Source of the DNA: Rhytidiadelphus loreus | Taxonomy: Eukaryota; Streptophyta; Bryopsida; Hypnales; Hylocomiaceae | NCBI GenBank assembly: GCA_947034895.1 | Contig: OX344765.1 | Coordinates: 7,011,001-7,075,000 of the forward strand | Direction: 5' to 3' | DNA: 64,000 nucleotides | In this document: positions 12,249 to 22,896 of the stretch, one piece after another | Numbering within the stretch: the first letter of the stretch is position 1 | How the letters are laid out: every line of letters starts with the position of its first letter | Made by a program: the position numbers and the translations under genes | Notes under the pieces: model-generated | Seen by the model: only the letters and a program-made list of their open reading frames with translations | Told to the model about the DNA's origin: nothing | Database searches by the model: none

Positions 12249-12818
12249 GTATGCTAAGACACTTAAAAAGAGTTTGGTTGTATGACTGGTACAACCACTT
12301 TTGAGTGCATTGCATTGTGACACTTCTATTACAATGCACTCAAAATTTTAATTAAACTCCCCCCTACCTTAGGTTTAAAAAAATTATTAATTAAAATTAA
12401 TTTCTTAATTCTTCATCCCCTCCCTCTTCCTTGTAATTTTTTGAACGAGGTTAACATGACAAACAATATGGGACAAATGAAATTCCCGTATCCTGTATCT
12501 GTATATCGTATCTGTATCTGCACGTGTATTGTACTATATTCCAATATCAAGTATCTGTATCCATATTTTGGTACCATATCCATAACCATATTTTGATTCC
12601 GTATCCATATTTGTATTTGGATGGATGGTTCAGATTAAATCTCAAAGATCAATGGCTTGAGAAATTTTGAGAAATTGATGGCATTCTAGAGGGGAAGCAT
12701 TTAAATTTTTTTTTTTTAAATCAACGGCCTTTAAATTTTTTGGGAGAGGGGGGCAACTAATACAAACTAGGGTGGGCAGCCTCTTTTCACTGGATTGTGT
12801 ATGCTAAGACACTTAAAA
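12249..12818 (+). mobile_element. Degenerate copy of the GAGGCAAT-ended element, flanked by 20-bp direct repeats
   Basis: The interior shares blocks with the elements at 37390-37930 and 61697-62193. These are a CATTGTGACA/ACAATG hairpin near 12300-12350, 'TTGTAATTTTTTGAACGAGG', 'ACAAACAATATGGGA' and repeated 'CCATATTTTG/GTATCCATAT' words; the right end reads GGGCAGCCTCTTTT. GTATGCTAAGACACTTAAAA occurs at 12249-12268 and again at 12799-12818, bracketing the insertion. The terminal 15-bp repeats of the better copies are mostly eroded here. Confidence 0.5.
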
Positions 12819-13739
12819 GATACTAGAAGCATTTACTCCAATTGAATACAGAGATTGGAGAGACAGTTTTGAGTGTAGACGTTGCTTGTCTTTAATCTTA
12901 TGTAGGCAATCAATGAAACAAAGAATTATCCCACCGAGCTATTGTTCCAATTTTGCACTTGAAACCTTGATAAATCAGGGAGCAAGGCATTTGACATACA
13001 ATTTCTTAAAAGAAAATTTTGTGAATTGATTCATATTTTTCTTTTGGTAATTTTGTTGATGATCATGCTGACCAGATCATGGTTGTTCGGTCTAATTGAC
13101 AACTTTTCTTCACCGCAATAGATCAAGCACTTCCCTCTAACTTTGTGTCTACGATCAGAAATTCATTGCTCCAAAGTCTAGGCAATCATTTTCAGGTCCA
13201 ACTGCTCTCTATCTGTTTCATTTACCATAAGAAAGGAAACCTAAGTAGCACTTTCAACAGACAGTATTCTCAATGCTCATCTCGTGGTTTTACACATTTG
13301 GTGCCTGACACTTGGGAAAATCCGTTGTGAATGATCTCATATCATGTACTGTTTAAACTCGTGTCATTCTCAATTGTAAGATGGGGTACTTGCAATATTG
13401 TTGCCGAGAGGAATGGCTCAGGATTTAGGGTTGTTGAAGGGTATGATGCACAACAACTGAGGGTTTTATCTTTGTTCTTTTCATTCATAATTATCACTGC
13501 CATTGAGATATTTGAAACTCTCACGACAATATTGCCAGACCACAGACTAAAATAAAAATATAATTCCATTCATGTGAACACAAAACATAAGACTTGATAT
13601 TTCTTAACATAACCTTTACCACTAATGCATGAAGAGAGCACTATACTCTGTCTTAAACTTATATGCTACCATTACAGCACTGCGACAGTCAAGTGTATTA
13701 CATAAGCTACATGTACTGTACATAAGTGTATCTAACTTT
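12819..13739. other. Intergenic DNA
   Basis: No gene is supported. Overlapping frames of about 75 codons on both strands at 13331-13569 carry no motif that I recognise. Confidence 0.4.
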
Positions 13740-14245
13740 TCTCCAGCTCAGACGAAGCCTTCCTGGGCTTCCTCTCCATCAGGTGGCGGAGCCATGAGGC
13801 CTAAGTAATTTTAACGACATATGCTCTGCTCCATCTCCACCGCAAAGCCTGGAACTCTTTGGTTGACGTCTTGCAGCGGCTGCTCCTGAAGGTATGACTG
13901 ATATGAACACTAAGGGTTTCGAATCCTCGGTTCTTGGGAGTTGTCGCCGCTGCTAAATACGTTGGTGATGTTGCAACTGCAAAATTTCGGCACCAAATTC
14001 TTGGATTTGCTGTGGTTGAAGAGAAATCTGTTGCTGAAGAGTGTGCACAAGTGTTTGAAGTAAGTCCAATTAGTCACTACCATTCAAACTCATTCCACTC
14101 TAAGTGTTGGGTGGCAGTTGTGAAATTGGTAGAGCAGATCCTTCTTGACAACCAAGGTTATGGCCATTTGAAAGCACAAGACCCTGAACATCATCCGTCA
14201 AAATGGTGTCAGAAACCTAAACCAGCAAGGGTAGTGCATTTGTGA
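13740..14245 (+). pseudogene. Coding-like fragment with splice signals, unassigned
   Basis: The segment is richer in GC than its surroundings. An open plus-strand frame (about 13934-14245) contains VVAAAKYVGDVATAKF and AEECAQVFE, directly followed by a consensus donor GTAAGT near 14059. A possible small exon (CTTGCAG/CGGCTGCTCCTGAAG/GTATGA) lies near 13870-13890. There is no in-frame ATG and no chain I can complete. It may be part of a small gene or a gene remnant; I do not recognise the family. Confidence 0.25.
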
Positions 14246-14587
14246 TAAGGCAGAAACCCACTAAAGCTTCCTTTCCCCTGGCTTTAGGGTTCATCCATTT
14301 GTGAAGCCAACACATGGCCATATGAAATACTTATTAGTTCTATTGCATCCAAAGATGTTGGTTGCAGATACACTGTAAATGCATCATCTCAATGTTCAAA
14401 TGTGACTGGGACCCTAGTTACTACTTGAAACATCAATAATTCATCGCTTATTCATGGAGAATCCACATAGTACATATTTTAAAGCTTCAATGCATTAGAA
14501 TCCTCTCACGGACGGGAACAAGACCTAAAAACAGATTCCATTCTACTAGTGAAAACCACTCAAAAGCAGAAGGAATAAGTTGCTTAT

Positions 14588-15703
14588 CTAATGCATTCCA
14601 TCGAAAGAATGGGACGCGCATTCCAAACCATGATTGTCAAGCATGGCCATACCCATTCCCGAGTTCTCCGCCTGACCCGCAAGGGCTGGCTGTTGATGTT
14701 CAGCGGAGTTGAACAAGCTCACCTCACAAGGATCCACATTTACCTCATTATGTCCTGGTGTCACCTGAATTTCACACCCTTCCAGAAATTCCTGCAGCCG
14801 GGTCCTGCAGCAACAAGATGCCTCCGCCTCCGCCTTCTTCGTTTTGAAATCTTTGTAGACCTTCTTTGCTTGACCTATCACCCACGCCCGAAGCTCCAGG
14901 CCAGTGAGGTTTCGCTCTTCCTCACTCATGGGGGGGACCTGAAACCAGCCATCCAGCAAACCTGCATCTCTGTTGTAGTAGAAGGCAGCAATGAGAAACT
15001 TATTGTGTGCCTCTTGCGGGGTGGCGAACCGCCCGAGATCGAGCTTTTGCACTTTTTCGCCGTTCCACATTCGAGGCGTCAATCGTGCCTCATACACCAC
15101 CTTGGTGCCACCTTGCTTGTCCACCAGTTTTCTGGGGTGCACTCCTTTGAAGGCTACCTCTCTGAATTTAATCCACACGTAGGCGCCTAGGAACAGGACT
15201 ATTGCTATGAAAATATCTCGAAAACCTAAAGAACTGCGAGAATATGCTTTGGAGCCACCCCTGTCGACATTCCCCGCGGGGTATCGGTAAACCACGGAGT
15301 AAGACGGTATTGAGGGCTCTGAGGGCTCTTCAGGAGAACTCTCCCATATGTCACCTAAACATGATTTCCAAAAGGAGTACACAAGCGCTCGACGACTCTC
15401 CCTTCCTTTCAACCAATCATGTAGTGATGCTTGGATTGCGTTCACCCATCGTAGCTTGGAATCCAAAATTGACAAGAAATCTCGAGACAAATAATGGTCA
15501 TGATCGATGTCCAGCACCCAACAAACCTTTGAACTGCCTACGATTGCCCTCGAATGTAACTCCAAACCAATACAGGACAGTGTATCATTCATGGCTTCAG
15601 CACCAGCCAAGCCTCCATCACGCAGTCCAGACATATCCGAAAACAAACACTCATATAAATCTAAAGGCAAGAGCCCGTAAGGCTCGCTCAAACCCTCTTC
15701 CAT
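14588..15703 (-). CDS. Uncharacterised protein with a membrane segment and an AP2-like domain, 371 aa
   Basis: An uninterrupted frame runs from ATG at 15703 to the stop at 14588. The frame is open further upstream to a TAA near 15790 but has no other ATG there, so an upstream exon is possible. Residues 1-155 have no motif I recognise. Residues about 160-180 (FRDIFIAIVLFLGAYVWIKF) form one hydrophobic helix long enough to span a membrane. Directly after it, residues about 186-245 read like an AP2 DNA-binding domain: KGVHPRK, then YEARL, then LGRFATPQEAHNKFLIAAFYY. This fits the three-strand plus helix pattern, but with a longer first loop (DKQGGTK) than typical ERF domains. A basic helical stretch (AKKVYKDFKTKKAEAE) and a CCC cluster follow. 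Membrane anchoring of a transcription factor is inference; the helix could also be buried in a soluble fold. Confidence 0.65.
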   Translation of the reverse strand: MEEGLSEPYGLLPLDLYECLFSDMSGLRDGGLAGAEAMNDTLSCIGLELHSRAIVGSSKVCWVLDIDHDHYLSRDFLSILDSKLRWVNAIQASLHDWLKGRESRRALVYSFWKSCLGDIWESSPEEPSEPSIPSYSVVYRYPAGNVDRGGSKAYSRSSLGFRDIFIAIVLFLGAYVWIKFREVAFKGVHPRKLVDKQGGTKVVYEARLTPRMWNGEKVQKLDLGRFATPQEAHNKFLIAAFYYNRDAGLLDGWFQVPPMSEEERNLTGLELRAWVIGQAKKVYKDFKTKKAEAEASCCCRTRLQEFLEGCEIQVTPGHNEVNVDPCEVSLFNSAEHQQPALAGQAENSGMGMAMLDNHGLECASHSFDGMH

Positions 15704-15797
15704 GGCCTCTTGGGCACAATATCCCCGCACCCCACTGGCGTCGTCACGGAGACTAACAAATGCGAAAAACTCAAGAGCTAGGGCGACAAATTAACTG

Positions 15798-15817
15798 CTC
15801 GCACACACACACACACA
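15798..15817. repeat. (CA)n microsatellite
   Basis: A short CA run lies in the 5' flank of the AP2-like gene. Confidence 0.85.
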
Positions 15818-16152
15818 ACAATTACTCAAATGCGATCGATGAACTCAATGCAAGAGTCGATCAGAACCTCCCTTGCTTGCTCCTGAAACAATTATACCCA
15901 AACCCACCCAGAACCTCTGTTTGCCTACCGACTGTGCTCGTGAAATTTCATACCCAGTCCACACAACTGACAACAAAAAACTGGGTGAAGTTCGAGGTCG
16001 AAATGAGGAGAAAGTGGAACATGCTAGCGTGTGCAAAATCTCCAAAATCTCCAGGAGAAAGAACTGAGTCACGAGCTGTCGAGCTTCCCTGGCGAGCTCA
16101 CTAACTTATAACACAACTACACAAGAGCTTGGGTGGCTTTGTACAGACAATT

Positions 16153-16247
16153 GGGAAGGGAGGGGGAGGGGGGGACTACAGGAGTCAAAGGGGGGTACAC
16201 GACGAGGAGGGGGGGAACGAAGGGGGGGAACGAAGGGGGGGAACGAA
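16153..16247 (+). promoter_or_regulatory. G-quadruplex-prone G-run cluster upstream of the AP2-like gene
   Basis: 16153-16174 contains four G runs of at least three bases with 1-2 base loops. 16207-16245 contains three runs of seven G separated by AACGAA, forming a 13-bp tandem repeat. Both lie 450-550 bp upstream of the AP2-like start codon, with the G-rich strand opposite to that gene's coding strand. Folding and function are inference. Confidence 0.6.
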
Positions 16248-16357
16248 GCGTCCGAGAGGGGGAGAGAGAATTTCTTAACCTTTAGTTATTGAAACCCAAA
16301 ATTGCTCCAAAATACTCTTACCTATTGATGGCAAGGCTACAAACTTCATCCTCACTA

Positions 16358-16768
16358 AGGTAGTGTGCTCATAAACAGTCACTTTAAGGGCTGATTCGCC
16401 TTTTTCACAGGTTTCCAGGGACAAAATGATTTTTGGATCATTTTTCAGAGAAAGAAAAATAGATGTGGAACCCAACACAATTAGTTTCATATTTTTCCAA
16501 GCATTTTTGAATTACTTATAAATTTTCAAAGATCCAGGTCATAGGCACCTATTTGTGACCATAGGTGTCCCAAAATCTGTCCCCTTGTGACTTATAAAGA
16601 AATGTGCAGAAATCACAGCCAGTGATTGGCTCTTACAATAAATAAAAACAATTCTTCTTGAATTCATTAACAGAGCAAAGAGGTCCATTCAAGGATCACC
16701 TTGCATCCATTCTATAGCTACCTACAGGACGATTTGAAAAAGAGGGGCGGTTTAGGAGCAGACTACCT
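16358..16768. mobile_element. TA-flanked MITE, 411 bp
   Basis: The left end AGGTAGTGTGCTC (16358-16370) and right end GAGCAGACTACCT (16756-16768) are inverted repeats with one mismatch. Both are flanked by TA (16356-16357 and 16769-16770), consistent with a Tc1/mariner-type target duplication. The interior is non-coding. The first six bases match the ends of the pogo-type transposon at 22023-25796. Confidence 0.7.
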
Positions 16769-17206
16769 TACTATCTCCTGAAAAGATGTGACCGTCCCTG
16801 CCAAACACCCCTAGCCCTGAAAATCCTTGACCATCTGATGTGGGAAGAAAACGAAAGTACCCACATGTCGTCCACTTTTCAAAAATCCCATACCATTGAT
16901 TTGTCAAAAAACAATGGCCGTCAATCTAGGATACGGATACAGAAGATGTAAGAAGGACATATATACATAATACAAATATAGATGCAACAATATGGCAATA
17001 TATTCCATATTGATTGCATTTGAAGTTGCAATCTGAAATTACAAATAGGGTTGGTTGGTTAGTTGGTTTGGTGGGGGTCGGATTGGAGTTGGAAATTTGA
17101 AAAAAAATAATGTCCTATCACTAAATACCATGTGTACAAGAAGTATCTATAAGTGACAATTCCATTAATTAATTCAAGTAGGGCTTCTGCAACCTTTGAG
17201 TCACTA

Positions 17207-17644
17207 AGGTAGGAATATTATAAATGGCACCCTCCCTTGTAATGGCACAATACGGGGTGTTCTAAAACCAACAATAGCTAGCTTTGATGTTGATTTAGAA
17301 AGATTCGATTTGCTGAAATTTGATTGGCTTAGACTTTATTAGGAACAACAAATTTGATTGGCTTAGATTTTATTAGGAACAACAAATTTGATTGGCTTAG
17401 ACTTTATTAGGAACAAGTTCCAAGGGAAACTGTTTTAGGTGAAGCTATGAGACAAGAATGGGGTCCATATGAGAAATCCACATTTATATTCAATAAAATA
17501 TTCATTTTTGAAGATTTTTTATTTTTTATTTTTTTCATTCTTCCTCGTCCTTATTTGTGCACACATTGAGCTGAATTTTTGAATGAATTTCCCATATCTT
17601 ATAGGTTGAAATGCTTATTTTAACCGTTTATAGTATTCCTACCT
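17207..17644. mobile_element. TA-flanked MITE, 438 bp, with internal 34-bp tandem repeats
   Basis: The 21-bp inverted ends start AGGTAGGAATA and differ at two positions. The left end is at 17207-17227 and the right end at 17624-17644, each flanked by TA. Inside, a 34-bp unit (ATTTGATTGGCTTAGA...TTATTAGGAACAAC) is repeated three times at about 17316-17417. No coding sequence is present. The ends share AGGTAG with the neighbouring MITE and with the pogo-type element. Confidence 0.75.
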
Positions 17645-18550
17645 TATGCGTTCAAAATACAGATACACATGATTAATGGAAAACTTCCTAAAGTAGTTTC
17701 TTTCATCCCTTTCCAAAGGTGAACTCCAATATTTTTAGGAAAAATGTGTATACCCTATAATGTGTATGTGAGTTAGTCCATATGTGGGAAAATAGGTTGA
17801 GATTACATGAAAAAAAGTTTAACCAAGAAAACTTTGATATTCATCTTTCAAAAAAAATTATAAAGTGGAAAGTGGACAAGTATTAGATGAAAGAAAACGT
17901 AAATTGCTAAAAACTTTTACAAGAAATTGAGAATTGTAAATCTCAATTGGTGAGAATGTTCTAGTAAGCAATATCTATCCCATGTTTTTGTTTTTTATTT
18001 CGAAATTTCTAAAATTGAGTTCAAAATCTAACTTTTATATGTTTTTCCTACCTTCATTGCCCGCAAAATATAAAACTCCTCCTAGCTTTCACCTCATTAT
18101 TCAAAATCGAAAAGGTTTTAAATTTTCTTAAGTAGGTATCAATCTACACAAAAAAACAAATAACAATAATCAATTCTTTTTTTTAGATATTTTTAGCTTC
18201 TCACTTTGACATTGATATCCTAAAAAAACTTATAACTTTTGCAATATCTTTTGGAATGACTTGAAACAAAAATTCCCATGGTAGATTAGGACGATTAGCA
18301 TCCAACCCAAAAAATTTCATGCAAAAAAACATCAAATCATAAAGTCAATAGTGACTGTCCAAATTCTCAGAAAATTCAAAAATCCAATCTTTCTTTTTAA
18401 TTCTTTTATTGCGACGCATATCCCAGCCATGGGACATGGCTTGAGTGGGTGGCACCGGTAGTTTCTCAGGCAACAGAGGACGCGGCGCGCGCAGAAGCAG
18501 TCGACGCGGCCACGACAAGGCAAAGACAAGCCAAGGAAAGTGAAGACTGC
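17645..18550. other. AT-rich intergenic DNA, 5' flank of the lipocalin gene
   Basis: The block at about 18040-18120 (CATTGCCCGCAAAATATAAA and a 'CCTCATTATTCAAAAT' stretch) weakly resembles the interior of the piggyBac-like elements at 965 and 36209, perhaps an eroded copy. Otherwise nothing is recognisable until the GC-rich lipocalin promoter at about 18,480. Confidence 0.35.
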
Positions 18551-18745
18551 CTTCGTATTACTGCAACCAAGCTTTCACTCACCTAACGTAAGTGAAGTCG
18601 CCTTCGTATTCCAAAGCGTACAACAAACTTGACAACTACTTCGGCTTCCCGGAGCTTCCAGATCCTCCCAGACTGCACCAGCTCCATCCGATCCTTGCAC
18701 CGACCTCTTCTTCCTCCCTTGCTGACCACTCCATTCAATTTTCCC

Positions 18746-18752
18746 TATATAA
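18746..18752 (+). promoter_or_regulatory. TATA box of the lipocalin gene
   Basis: TATATAA is set in a pyrimidine-rich, otherwise GC-balanced stretch. A start of transcription about 30 bp downstream would place exon 1 of the leader just before a CCAG/GTTTGT donor at about 18820. Confidence 0.55.
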
Positions 18753-18819
18753 CCTCCTCTTCGGCCAGCAAAACTTCATCATTCAGCTTCAGCTTGTCTC
18801 ATTACTAAGCTTAGTAGTC

Positions 18820-19452
18820 CAGGTTTGTAAGTCTCCTTCATTTGCTTGCTGGGTTTTAGGTGAACGTTGCTGTTGCAGTAGTAGTCTTCGGACTGTGATT
18901 CCGCTCACTCTTGTGTGTGCAGTACCAGGCAGTACCGGACCCTTCCCTGCCAAGGAATTAAACCGTCTGTAGATTGGTTTGAGGTTGAATTGGTGTACGT
19001 GCAGTGTAGGTCTGGAGCTTGCTTCTTTTGAATTTGTGGATAACATTTGTTGTCAATTTGTGGGTTTAGAGTGGATTTAGGGTGGTTTGTTTTCTGGTGC
19101 AGCCATTATCATCATCTTGTAAATTCTTATTTGTATGCCTCCCTCATTTGCTTGCTGGGTTTAGGTGATCGTTGCTGGTGCATTAGTATTGTTGGACTGT
19201 GTTGGTCTTTAGCTTGCTTCTTTTTGAATCTGTGGATAACGTTGTGTCAATTTCGGGATCTAGGGTGGTTTTTTTTTTTTTTTTTCTGGTGAAGCCATCA
19301 TCATCATCATCATAATTCTGAATTGTTGGGCTTTGCTGATGTGAACGTTTGCTGTGCAGGTTTGAGCTCTCAGTACGTGTTGCTTGATAAGTTTGCAGAA
19401 TTTTTGTGCTCCTCGCACGTGAGGTTTATTCCACAACCTAGTGTCTTTGCAG
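18820..19452 (+). other. Probable 5'UTR intron of the lipocalin gene
   Basis: A donor CCAG/GTTTGT at 18820 and an acceptor TGTCTTTGCAG ending at 19452, two bases before the lipocalin ATG, bracket T-rich DNA. It contains a T17 run and a (CAT)n microsatellite (about 19295-19312). The related phrases 'CCTCATTTGCTTGCTGGGTTTTAGGTGAACGTTGCTG' and 'GAATTTGTGGATAACATTTG' recur within it, showing an internal duplication of about 310 bp. Confidence 0.5.
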
Positions 19453-19454
19453 AG

Positions 19455-20567
19455 ATGGGAGGTGAGAAGGATTTGAACGTTGCCCAGAACGTGGACCTGA
19501 CCCGTTACCAAGGTCGCTGGTATGAGATTGCTTCCATGCCTTCTCGTTTCCAACCCACCACGGGCACGAACTCTCGCGCGACGTACTCTCTCCAGGCAGA
19601 TCAGACCGTGGACGTTTTGAACGAGACATGGTTGGACGGGAAGCGCAGCTTCATCCACGGGAAAGCGTGGAAGGTCGATTTAGATAGCCCCGATGCTAAG
19701 CTCAAAGTGCGCTTCGTGGTGCCGCCATTCCTGCCCATCTTCCCTGTCACGGGAGATTACTGGGTGATGAAGCTGGATAAGGAATATCAGTGGGCGCTTG
19801 TTGGACAACCCTCCAGGAAGTTTCTTTGGGTAAGAGAGAACCTAAACCCTAAACCTCTTACCACGTTGTAACGTTCTTGCAGTTGTGTTGATGAGCTTTA
19901 GTTTCAATCCCAACATTCTTGCAGTCGGGATGATAAGCTTTCCTTTCAATCCCAACATTCTTGCAGTCGGGATGATAAGCTTTCCTTACAATTCCAACAT
20001 TCTTGCACTTGGGATGATAAGCTTTCCTTGCAATCCTCATCTGCTCATGATCATGATCATGTTTTGTTGTGAGGCAAAATCAATGTGCCGTTAAACTTAC
20101 AGTGGAGAAATCCAATATGGAAATTGAACAAATGTCCTTTTATGTCCAAATTCCATTCGTAGTGTACCCTAGTGTATCCTATTCTATCATCACTGATCAC
20201 TGGACATTGACTATGGAATTCTTCAAAATTCCAAGGATTGCCTTTCTAGATTTCTCTTCGTGATATGAAACCATATATTGTTACTAACTGTTGTTTGTTG
20301 ATTCTTCTATAATTCAATACAATTCAATTCAATAGCAAGCTGATGTGTTGGTGTTGGGAATACCAGATCTTGAGTCGCACTCCAGAGCTTAGCGAGGACA
20401 TCTACAAAGAACTTCTGGATCATGCAACGAATGAGGGATATGATGTAAGCAAGTTACAGAGAACCGAACACCTTCCTGGAGTTGGGGAAGGTGACAACTC
20501 TTCAAATTCCGATGGGAGCTCGGATAAAACTGGAGTTTGGTGGTTGAAATCCCTATTTGGGAAGTAG
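19455..20567 (+). CDS. TIL: Temperature-induced lipocalin, two exons, 191 aa
   Basis: Exon 1 is 19455-19829 and exon 2 is 20367-20567; the phase-0 intron has GTAAGA and CAG ends. The product aligns by eye over its full length with plant TIL (Arabidopsis about 186 aa). It has the lipocalin motif YQGRWYEIASMPSRFQP near residues 14-30, then RATYSL, VLNETW, VPPFLPIFPVTGDYWV (near 91-106) and GQPSRKFLW/ILSRTPE across the splice. The C-terminus is TGVWWLKSLFGK, typical of TIL. There is no signal peptide, as expected for these peripheral plasma-membrane proteins. Family knowledge: TIL binds hydrophobic ligands and protects membranes during heat, cold and oxidative stress. The upstream ATG-less extension of the frame is leader sequence, so I start at the ATG after the CAG acceptor. 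Confidence 0.95.
19895..20036 (+). repeat. 42-bp tandem repeats in the lipocalin intron
   Basis: Three to four imperfect copies of a unit containing CAATCCCAACATTCTTGCAG and GGGATGATAAGCTTTCC lie within the intron. Two copies, plus a diverged leading one, carry a TTCTTGCAG word that resembles a 3' splice site; the last copy has TTCTTGCAC instead. Confidence 0.85.
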
Positions 20568-22020
20568 ACGATTTGTTTCTTCTATGATTCTTCAGGTGTA
20601 ATTCTTTAGGTTTATAGTTGCATCCATGTTGTAGCACGTAGATTTGAGACCGTTGTATAGTTTAGCACAGGTACTCGTAGTCAGTCATTACTTTTCCTCC
20701 TATTGACAATGGTTATCGAAACTAGATAGTGTGTATTCCTCTGTTTGACCAATTTCAGTGATGGATTATCACAAATAATCAATTGAGGACACTATTTTCA
20801 TGTTCTCGTTTTCCATTCTCGTCATGCAAGCGATATCTCATTGCTGTGGATTAGGTTTTGCAATGAAAAATAATAAATGCTTTTCGATGTAATGAAATGA
20901 GTGCTTTTGTTTCGGACTGTTCAGAAGAATTGATCAGAGATGTATGGTCGCAGACTCACAGGCCCAAACCCCTTCCTTTACACAATCGTGGTGAGAGTGC
21001 AGTGTACTGTTCAATTGCCTTGTGGCGCTTGTTGTTCCAGCACGAATGACTAATAATACAGGTACGGAACTGAAAATGAAACAAATCACCTCCACTTTGA
21101 TTTCTTCAATTCGTTCGTGAGCAATGCTTTGGCAAAACAGATTTGTTCAGGGATTCAGTAGTATGTCAGAGACCGGTGCCAGGTAGGTTCTTCTCCATTA
21201 TGTGAGAATCTTTGAAAAAAGGAGTGCACTGAAAAATGCTTGTCGAAGCTGGGTAAGTTTGTGGTATCAGGTATTGAGATATAGACATGAATACAAGTAT
21301 AGGTATGAATACATATAAATAGGGATATTTATATGACTGTTGCAGATTACTCTATACCTCTTTGCTTTGACTTTGACAGAGAGTGCTCAGAGAGTGTCAC
21401 ATGGACTCTTTTATATTTGATTAATTAATTGGGGCTTCATTAGTTAATCAAATGTGATACAGTCTCACTCTACGCACTGTTAACAACTTCAGGCATTAAG
21501 GTAGGGTGCTCTAAAAGAAATCATGATACAGAGGTACAGTTTTCTTCAATGTACCAGCAGTGTACATTTCAAGAGGTGGTCACTTTTAATGACCATTGCA
21601 TTTCAAACTTCAAAAATTTGTAAACAATTCCTTGAAGGTTCAAAAAATATGAAACCACTTGGGTTCAATGTCAATTCCTTTTTTTTTCCTAGCTCTTAAA
21701 TGGTCGCTTTAAGCATTTATATGGTTAGACTAAATAGAGGTAGGGAGAAGTCAAAATGAAACTTTAGAAATAGTAACAAGGGCAAATGAATAGTACTCCC
21801 ACGAATCAATGAAGCACAACTCAGGTTGGAAAGGTGAAAAGAGGTTTAGAGATTATTCCATTTGAGGTCCCTACCCATCATCCCATATGGGGAATTCAAA
21901 AAAACCCTATCTAAATTTTTAGGGATAAGAGATGTTTTCAGGGAATTTTCTTCCCTATCTAGATGAAACTCATTTGGATAGGGATAGGGAAGCCATTGGT
22001 GGGGATGCTCTTACTGTGCA
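20568..22020. other. Intergenic DNA, lipocalin 3' flank
   Basis: The first few hundred bases are probably the lipocalin 3'UTR. An imperfect hairpin lies at about 21382-21472 (TTTGATTAATTAA against TTAGTTAATCAAA, with weaker pairing outside). A lone TA/AGGTAGGGTGCTCTAAAAG at 21497-21517 resembles the end of the TA-flanked elements, but I could not find its partner. Confidence 0.4.
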
Positions 22021-22896
22021 TAAGGTAGCAGCACCCATAAGCATGACTGTCTCCATGGGCGTGACCTATTTATGTACCCATATCCGTGGTTAAAGGTCCC
22101 ATGACTGGCAACAGTGGGAAAGTGTTGGTGATGGGTGCATTGTGCAACGGGTTATGGTGTCAGTGGATTTGGAGATAAGTTCATTGATTCACGGATCTTA
22201 GTACTACAATGCATCAATGAAAAAAATGGGAAGGTGAATGGGGAGGCAGTTTAATTCAATTTGTATGGTGGCCATGGGTCTTTTAATAACATTTAAACGA
22301 TCAATTTGTACTGATCAGGGGTGGAATGGAAGCAGATATGGGATGCACCTTGTCAGTTTTACATGCCATTATTTGCATCTCAAAGTGGCGACTGGGTATT
22401 ACCACGCATCGACTGAAGCATCCAAAAGTGAAGACTGGGAAATAAAAGCATGCGGTTTTAGGTTACATCTAGAGCAGTTTGGTGATTAAAGACATTGGTT
22501 TAAGGTTAATTGTCTATGTGGCTCGTTAATTACAAGCATTCACTGAAGCTTCAAAGTATGAGCAGCTCCACGGTAATGGTATCATGAAATCGGTTCTGTT
22601 AAATTCTGTCTGCATAGGAGAACAACTCACTTCGTGAGAGAAAAGTTCTTGTGTGCTTGGGAGTGTAGTTCACTGTGATTGGAAGAAGTGTAGCCTCCAC
22701 CATGACTTATAGATCTGTGTAGTTTAAACTAGACAAGTAGCGATGTCTACAACCAATCGAGAAGCACAACGTTACTTTGAGAATGTGATGGACGACACTG
22801 TGCATGAGCCGTGGGCCATAGAACTATAGTATGGCAGAAGCGTAGCATGGTCTCCCTATCAATAGCGCCAGAACACTCAAGAAACGAACGTGCATC

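Noticed and set aside
12355..12376. CCCCCTACCTTAGG as a possible right end of an AGGTAG-type MITE
   Set aside because: No matching left end could be found within 1.5 kb.
14591..15190. 199-codon plus-strand frame opposite the AP2-like gene
   Set aside because: The minus-strand frame is longer and has domain-like structure; the plus frame has none.
15704..15730. GTG upstream of the AP2-like ATG as start
   Set aside because: Plant nuclear genes rarely start at GTG; the first in-frame ATG is at 15703.
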